Part shown: piece after piece, positions 60,091-64,000 of the stretch
Layout of the letters: every line of letters starts with the position of its first letter
Numbering within the stretch: the first letter of the stretch is position 1
Source: JACVRX01 sp963819885
Lineage (GTDB): Bacteria > Actinomycetota > Actinomycetes > Jiangellales > Jiangellaceae
Reading direction: 5' to 3'
NCBI GenBank assembly: GCA_963819885.1
Contig: CAWFXV010000026.1
Span: forward strand, 124,001-188,000
Length of the DNA: 64,000 bases
Position numbers and translations under genes: made by a program
The notes under the pieces: generated by a model
What the model was told of the DNA's origin: nothing
What the model saw: the letters and a program-made list of their open reading frames with translations, nothing else
The model's database searches: none

Positions 60091-60768
60091 GTGCGGGTGC
60101 TCGTCGTCGAGGACGAGGTCCGGCTCGCGCAGGCGCTGCAACGTGGCCTGCGAGCCGAGGGCTTCGCGGTGGACCTCGCTCACGACGGAGTGGACGGCCT
60201 GCACCGCGCCCGGGAAACGAGCTACGACGTGGTCGTCCTCGACGTCATGTTGCCCAAGCTGTCCGGATACCGCGTATGCCGGGCCCTCCGCGCGGAACAG
60301 AACTGGGTGCCGGTCCTCATGCTTTCGGCCAAGGACGGCGAATACGACCAGGCCGACGGTTTGGACGTCGGCGCCGACGACTACCTGACCAAGCCCTTCT
60401 CCTACGTGGTCCTGGTCGCGCGGCTGCGGGCCTTGCTGCGGCGCAGCCCGCCGGCCCGGCCGCCGGTGTACGAAGCTGGGGACTTGTCCCTCGACCCGGC
60501 CGGGCACACCGTCCGGCGCAGCGGCGAGGAGGTGGCACTGACGCCGCGCGAGTTCGCGCTGCTCGAGTTGTTCATGCGGCATCCGGACCAGGTGCTGTCG
60601 AAGAGGGAGATCCTCGAGCACGTGTGGGACGCTCGGTACGACGGCGACCCGAACGTCGTCGAGGTATACGTCGGGTACCTGCGCCGCAAGATCGACGCAC
60701 CGTTCGGGCGCCGGGCCCTGCAGACCGTTCGCGGCGCCGGCTACCGCCTGGCCGGCGACGGTGGCTGA
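60091..60768 (+). CDS. OmpR-family response regulator
   Basis: 225 residues. Receiver: acidic pocket VEDE, phosphorylated Asp51 (VVLDVMLPK), Lys101 (YLTKPFS). C-terminal winged helix: VALTPREFALLELFMRHPDQ, ILEHVWDARYDGDPNVVEVY, QTVRGAGYRLA. GTG 60091 follows GGAGG. It overlaps the kinase gene by 8 bases. The divergent ABC/LolA operon is a probable target, in the manner of antimicrobial or envelope-stress modules. Confidence 0.95.
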   Translation: MRVLVVEDEVRLAQALQRGLRAEGFAVDLAHDGVDGLHRARETSYDVVVLDVMLPKLSGYRVCRALRAEQNWVPVLMLSAKDGEYDQADGLDVGADDYLTKPFSYVVLVARLRALLRRSPPARPPVYEAGDLSLDPAGHTVRRSGEEVALTPREFALLELFMRHPDQVLSKREILEHVWDARYDGDPNVVEVYVGYLRRKIDAPFGRRALQTVRGAGYRLAGDGG

Positions 60769-62140
60769 GCCGAACCGCCGCTGGCCGGCGGTGAGCCTGC
60801 GCGCGAGGCTCACCGTCGTCGCGACGCTGTTGGTCGCCGTGGCCTTGCTGGCCGGAACGGTGCTGTTGCTGGTCGCCCTGCACCGGTCGTTGATCGCCGC
60901 GCTGGACGAGACTGCGCGTCAGCGGGCCCGAGATGTCGTGGCGTTGGTCGACAGCGGACAGCTGCCGGACCCGATCCCGGTCGCAGCCGGGACGCCGCTG
61001 GTGCAGGTCGTCGATGCCGACGATCGCGTGGTCGCTGCCTCGGCGGGTAGCGATCGGCTGGTTCCGATCTTGTTGCCCGACGACGTGGCAGCAGTCCGGG
61101 ATGGCGCCGTACGAACGATTGGCGGCTCCCGGCTCGGGCTGTCCGGCGAGCTTCGCGTCATCGGCGAACCGGCGGACGCCGAGGAACCGCAGACCGTACT
61201 CGTCGCGATGTCGGTCGCCGAGGTCGAGGGCAGTCTGCAGGTCGTGCGGACGGCGATGATCGTCGGCGCTCCGCTTCTGGTCGGCGGGTTCGCCATGGTC
61301 TGCTGGCTGCTCGTCGGATCCGCCCTCCGACCAGTGGCTGCATTACGGCGAGGGGCCGAGGACATCACGACGACACGTCAGGCAGGTCGGCTACCGGTGC
61401 CGGACGCCGACGACGAAGTGCGTCGGCTCGCATTGACTCTGAACGACATGCTGGAGCGGCTCGAGCGCTCGAGCGCTCGCCAGCGCTCCTTCGTGGCCGA
61501 CGCGGCACACGAGCTGCGCAGCCCGCTGACCGCGATCCGGACCCAACTGGAAGTCGCCCGCGCGCATCCTCAGCAGGCCGATTGGCCCCAGGTGTCGACC
61601 GATGCCCTCGCCGATGTGGAGCGGCTCTCCCGACTGGTCGACGACTTGCTGGTGCTCGCCCGGTTGGAGGACGGTGCAGTGCCGCCGGTCGAAGCAGTCG
61701 ATCTGGCGCACGTGGCCGACAAGATCGTCGCGCGGACCGTCGCTGATGTGTCACTCCGCCGGGAGGGAGACGACGAGGTCATCGTGCGCGCGGACGTCGA
61801 CGCCGTGCAGCGGGTCGTGGCAAACCTCGTCGACAACGCCGTCCGGTACGCCGCGACCACCGTCATCGTCGACGTCCGTGACGGTGCCGGGGGTGGCGCC
61901 GTCGTCAGCGTGGCCGACGACGGCCCCGGCATCCCAGCGGAACAGCGCGACCACGTATTCGAGCGCTTCACTCGTCTCGACCATGCCCGCAGCCGCGACG
62001 CCGGAGGCGCCGGGCTTGGCCTGGCCATCGTTCGAGAGCTCGTCCGCTCCCAAGGCGGAGAGGTGTCGCTCGAGGACAACGCACCCGGGCTGCGTGCCGT
62101 TGTCCGCCTGCCAGAGACTCCCACGCGTGGCGATGGTTGA
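60761..62140 (+). CDS. HAMP-containing sensor histidine kinase
   Basis: 459 residues. Two membrane helices (about 18-41 and 166-189) enclose an extracellular domain of about 125 residues; a HAMP linker comes next. His250 in FVADAAHELRSPLTAIR is the phosphorylation site, and the ATPase domain has VVANLVDNAVRYA, VADDGPGIP and GAGLGLAIVRELV. It senses an unknown signal outside the membrane and phosphorylates the adjoining response regulator. Confidence 0.95.
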   Translation: MAEPNRRWPAVSLRARLTVVATLLVAVALLAGTVLLLVALHRSLIAALDETARQRARDVVALVDSGQLPDPIPVAAGTPLVQVVDADDRVVAASAGSDRLVPILLPDDVAAVRDGAVRTIGGSRLGLSGELRVIGEPADAEEPQTVLVAMSVAEVEGSLQVVRTAMIVGAPLLVGGFAMVCWLLVGSALRPVAALRRGAEDITTTRQAGRLPVPDADDEVRRLALTLNDMLERLERSSARQRSFVADAAHELRSPLTAIRTQLEVARAHPQQADWPQVSTDALADVERLSRLVDDLLVLARLEDGAVPPVEAVDLAHVADKIVARTVADVSLRREGDDEVIVRADVDAVQRVVANLVDNAVRYAATTVIVDVRDGAGGGAVVSVADDGPGIPAEQRDHVFERFTRLDHARSRDAGGAGLGLAIVRELVRSQGGEVSLEDNAPGLRAVVRLPETPTRGDG

Positions 62141-62173
62141 CGGGCTGGTGATCTTCGCGGGACCGTCGTCCGT

Positions 62174-62803
62174 GTGAAGGAGGACCCCACCTGTCCCCGG
62201 TGCGGCGGTGCCCTTCGCTCGCCGGGGCTGTGGTCGAGCAAGTGGACGTGCCCGATCCACGGCGAGGTCTTTCCGCTGCATCCGGTAACGGTGCCGAGCG
62301 CGCGGCTCGCGCGTCAGCTGGGAGAGCGGTCGGCTGTCCCGCTTTGGCTGCCGTGGCCCATGCAACGGGGATGGGTCGTCGGCGCAATCATCCACGCCGG
62401 TGATGACATGTCCGGAGTTCACGCGACGGGCGTCGTCGTCAGCGGGCCCAACCCGATGGGCGGTGCAGCCGACCTGTTGCTCGTCGCGGAGGAGCAGGGC
62501 GTGGGACTCGGTGCGCGGTTCGCGGGCGTGGAGGGCGGCGATCCCGGCGACGCCGTGAAGCAGGAGCCGCACGCACGACTCGAGTTCGAGAGCCGGCCGG
62601 TGCCGCTGTGGTGGGTCGACTCACCCGCCGACCGCGCCGTCTACGTCGGTCAGTGGAGTGGGCGTTGGCTGTGGGTGATTCTGCGCCCCCAGAGCGCCGG
62701 CATACTGCTGATCGAGGACCTCCCGGTGGCCGACCTGCGCACCCTCGGCCACGAGGCGGATCTCCTGCCGTACGGGACGCCGCCGCCCTGGCTGACCTCG
62801 TAG
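62174..62803 (+). CDS. Conserved protein with N-terminal zinc ribbon (DUF6758-like)
   Basis: 209 residues. CPRCGG and WTCPIHGE give a two-pair metal site at about 7-30. The rest is Trp/Pro/Gly-rich: VPLWLPWPMQRGWVVGAIIH, VSGPNPMGGAADLLLVAEEQ, WVILRPQSAGILLIEDLPVA. I recall the DUF6758 label for this actinobacterial group; no function is known. It usually precedes a PHP-domain gene, as here. GTG 62174 was taken as start. Confidence 0.75.
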   Translation: MKEDPTCPRCGGALRSPGLWSSKWTCPIHGEVFPLHPVTVPSARLARQLGERSAVPLWLPWPMQRGWVVGAIIHAGDDMSGVHATGVVVSGPNPMGGAADLLLVAEEQGVGLGARFAGVEGGDPGDAVKQEPHARLEFESRPVPLWWVDSPADRAVYVGQWSGRWLWVILRPQSAGILLIEDLPVADLRTLGHEADLLPYGTPPPWLTS

Positions 62804-62866
62804 ACCGTCGGGTCCGCTCTACGATCGCTCTCGTCTGTCTTCGACCTACCCTCGGGGCTGCTGTCC

Positions 62867-63745
62867 GTGCGAATCGACCTGCACACTCACAGCAACGTCT
62901 CCGACGGCACCGACCGCCCGGGCGACCTGGTCCGCCGTGCCGGTGATGCAGCGCTTGACGTCGTGGCCCTCACCGACCATGACACCGTCGACGGCTGGCC
63001 GGCGGCCCGAGGCGCAGCTGGGCCCGAGAACGTGCTCGTCGTACCGGGTGTCGAGATTTCGACACGGCTGCGCGGGGCTGGTGTCCACGTCCTCGGCTAT
63101 CTGCTCGACCCGGCCTATCCGCCACTTGCCGACGAGCTCGCCCGGGTGCGCGGAGGCCGTGCGAACCGGTTGACGGAGATGACCCTGCTGCTCACCAAGG
63201 CGGGGATGCCCGTCGATGTGGCGGACGTGCTGGCGGTGGCCGGCTCCGCGTCGTCGATAGGCCGGCCACACGTCGCCGACGCGCTGGTGGCGAAGGGTTA
63301 CGTCGCAGACCGCGCCGAGGCGTTCACCCGACTACTCTCCGACGGCGGACCGGCCTACGTCCCCAGGTACGCGCCGACGACCGAGGCGGCCGTGCGGCTG
63401 GTGCGGGATGCAGGGGGCGTTACGGTGCTCGCCCACCCGTGGGGGCGCGGATCGCGACGCGTGCTCGATTCGCCGACGATCGCCGCCCTGGCGAAGAACG
63501 GCCTGGCTGGGATCGAGGTCGACCACGAGGACCACGATCTTGCGGATCGGGCCGCTCTGCGGCAGATCGCGCGGACCCATGGCCTGGTGGTCACCGGATC
63601 GAGCGACTACCACGGCACGGGCAAGATTGGACACACCCTCGGCGTCAACACCACCGACCCAGCCGAGTTCGAGCGGCTGCTGGATCTGGCTCACGCTGCT
63701 GCTGCCGCGGCCGGCCGGGATGTCCCGCAGCTGGGCGTGGCATGA
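62867..63745 (+). CDS. PHP-domain phosphoesterase
   Basis: 292 residues. The first metal motif is DLHTHSNVSDG (His-x-His); ALTDHDTVDG, GVEIST, VLAHPWGRG and GSSDYHG supply the remaining ligands of the three-metal site. Relatives such as YciV/RNase AM hydrolyse nucleoside 3',5'-bisphosphate or trim short RNA 5' ends. GTG 62867 begins VRIDLHTHS. The stop overlaps the MarC gene start by 4 bases (ATGA). Confidence 0.92.
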   Translation: MRIDLHTHSNVSDGTDRPGDLVRRAGDAALDVVALTDHDTVDGWPAARGAAGPENVLVVPGVEISTRLRGAGVHVLGYLLDPAYPPLADELARVRGGRANRLTEMTLLLTKAGMPVDVADVLAVAGSASSIGRPHVADALVAKGYVADRAEAFTRLLSDGGPAYVPRYAPTTEAAVRLVRDAGGVTVLAHPWGRGSRRVLDSPTIAALAKNGLAGIEVDHEDHDLADRAALRQIARTHGLVVTGSSDYHGTGKIGHTLGVNTTDPAEFERLLDLAHAAAAAAGRDVPQLGVA

Positions 63746-64000
63746 ACTGGCAGCTGTTCGTCGAGGGCTTCGTGACGCTCTTTGTGATCATGGATCCGCC
63801 CGGCACGATTCCGCTCTTCCTGGCGTTGACGGCCAACCTCCGTCCCGGCGAGCGCCGACGGGCAGCCTGGCAAGCCGTGGCCGTGTCGCTCGCCGTGATC
63901 GTCGCCTTTGCTCTGTTCGGTCAGGCCATTCTCAACTACCTGAACATCAGCCTGGCTGCCTTGCAGGGCGCCGGTGGACTGTTGCTCCTGCTGGTCGCGC
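63742..64000 (+). CDS. MarC-family membrane protein (3' end cut off)
   Basis: The first 86 codons only. FVEGFVTLFVIMDPPGTIPL, FLALTANLRPGERRRAAWQA and a second helix with FALFGQAILNYLNISLAALQ are typical of the MarC/UPF0056 family, which has six membrane helices and unknown function. The gene leaves the window at 64000. Confidence 0.9.
   Translation, partial: MNWQLFVEGFVTLFVIMDPPGTIPLFLALTANLRPGERRRAAWQAVAVSLAVIVAFALFGQAILNYLNISLAALQGAGGLLLLLVA

Noticed and set aside
1..64000. CRISPR arrays, rRNA or tRNA genes
   Set aside because: No regularly spaced direct repeats and no cloverleaf or rRNA sequence were noticed; a covariance scan could not be run.

Overview
This is a contiguous piece of a chromosome from a high-GC actinobacterium. 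GC-rich codon use, frequent GTG starts and gene pairs overlapping by 1-14 bases are seen throughout. Two neighbourhoods are typical of Actinobacteria: secA followed by an Rv3235-like gene, and an O-methyltransferase/sigE/rseA/htrA/tatB/mrp block that matches the Mycobacterium tuberculosis Rv1220c-Rv1232c order from memory. I cannot name the genus. I found no prophage, insertion sequence, CRISPR array, rRNA or tRNA, and no gene-free stretch longer than about 300 bases.

Region 1 (1-7.0 kb): 3' part of secA, then (minus strand) a LysM membrane protein and an Rv3235-like protein, an unknown protein, a small HTH protein, and a SAF-domain/CpaE-like pair resembling a fragment of a Flp/Tad secretion locus. 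Region 2 (7.0-14.6 kb): a cupredoxin-like lipoprotein with a polytopic membrane protein, a wax-ester/diacylglycerol acyltransferase, a patatin phospholipase, pruA and two unknown proteins. Region 3 (14.6-26.3 kb): the envelope-stress block O-methyltransferase, sigE-rseA-rseB-htrA-tatB, mrp, marR; a TPP-riboswitch-controlled thiamine-precursor ECF transporter (ykoEDC); a DUF1003 protein with a PRC-MgtE_N-CBS protein. Region 4 (26.3-32.1 kb): a lipoprotein, small conserved proteins, an HNH nuclease, a general stress protein, an FAD oxidoreductase and CorA.

Region 5 (32.2-57.0 kb) is a large amine, guanidino-compound and GABA catabolic island. It holds a LysA-like decarboxylase, tandem USP, APC permease and copper amine oxidase (an apparent operon); an orphan ATP-grasp ligase with aminobutyraldehyde dehydrogenase; a NylB-like serine hydrolase; two PucR regulators each beside a GabT-type aminotransferase; a semialdehyde dehydrogenase with a CoA-transferase; an amidase; a second APC permease; a ureohydrolase and a group II PLP decarboxylase. 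Together these could import amines or guanidino compounds, oxidise or deamidinate them to GABA-like omega-amino acids, transaminate them and oxidise the semialdehyde into the TCA cycle. The first four genes carry about eleven single-base frame disruptions within about 4 kb, almost all +1, while everything else is intact. This looks like residual sequencing error.

Region 6 (57.0-64.0 kb): a LolA/RseB-fold protein plus ABC exporter divergent from an OmpR/HK two-component system, then an unknown zinc-ribbon protein, a PHP phosphoesterase and the start of a MarC-family gene. Several intergenic gaps, mainly between convergent genes, contain long palindromes. Two of these belong to recognisable two-copy repeat families.
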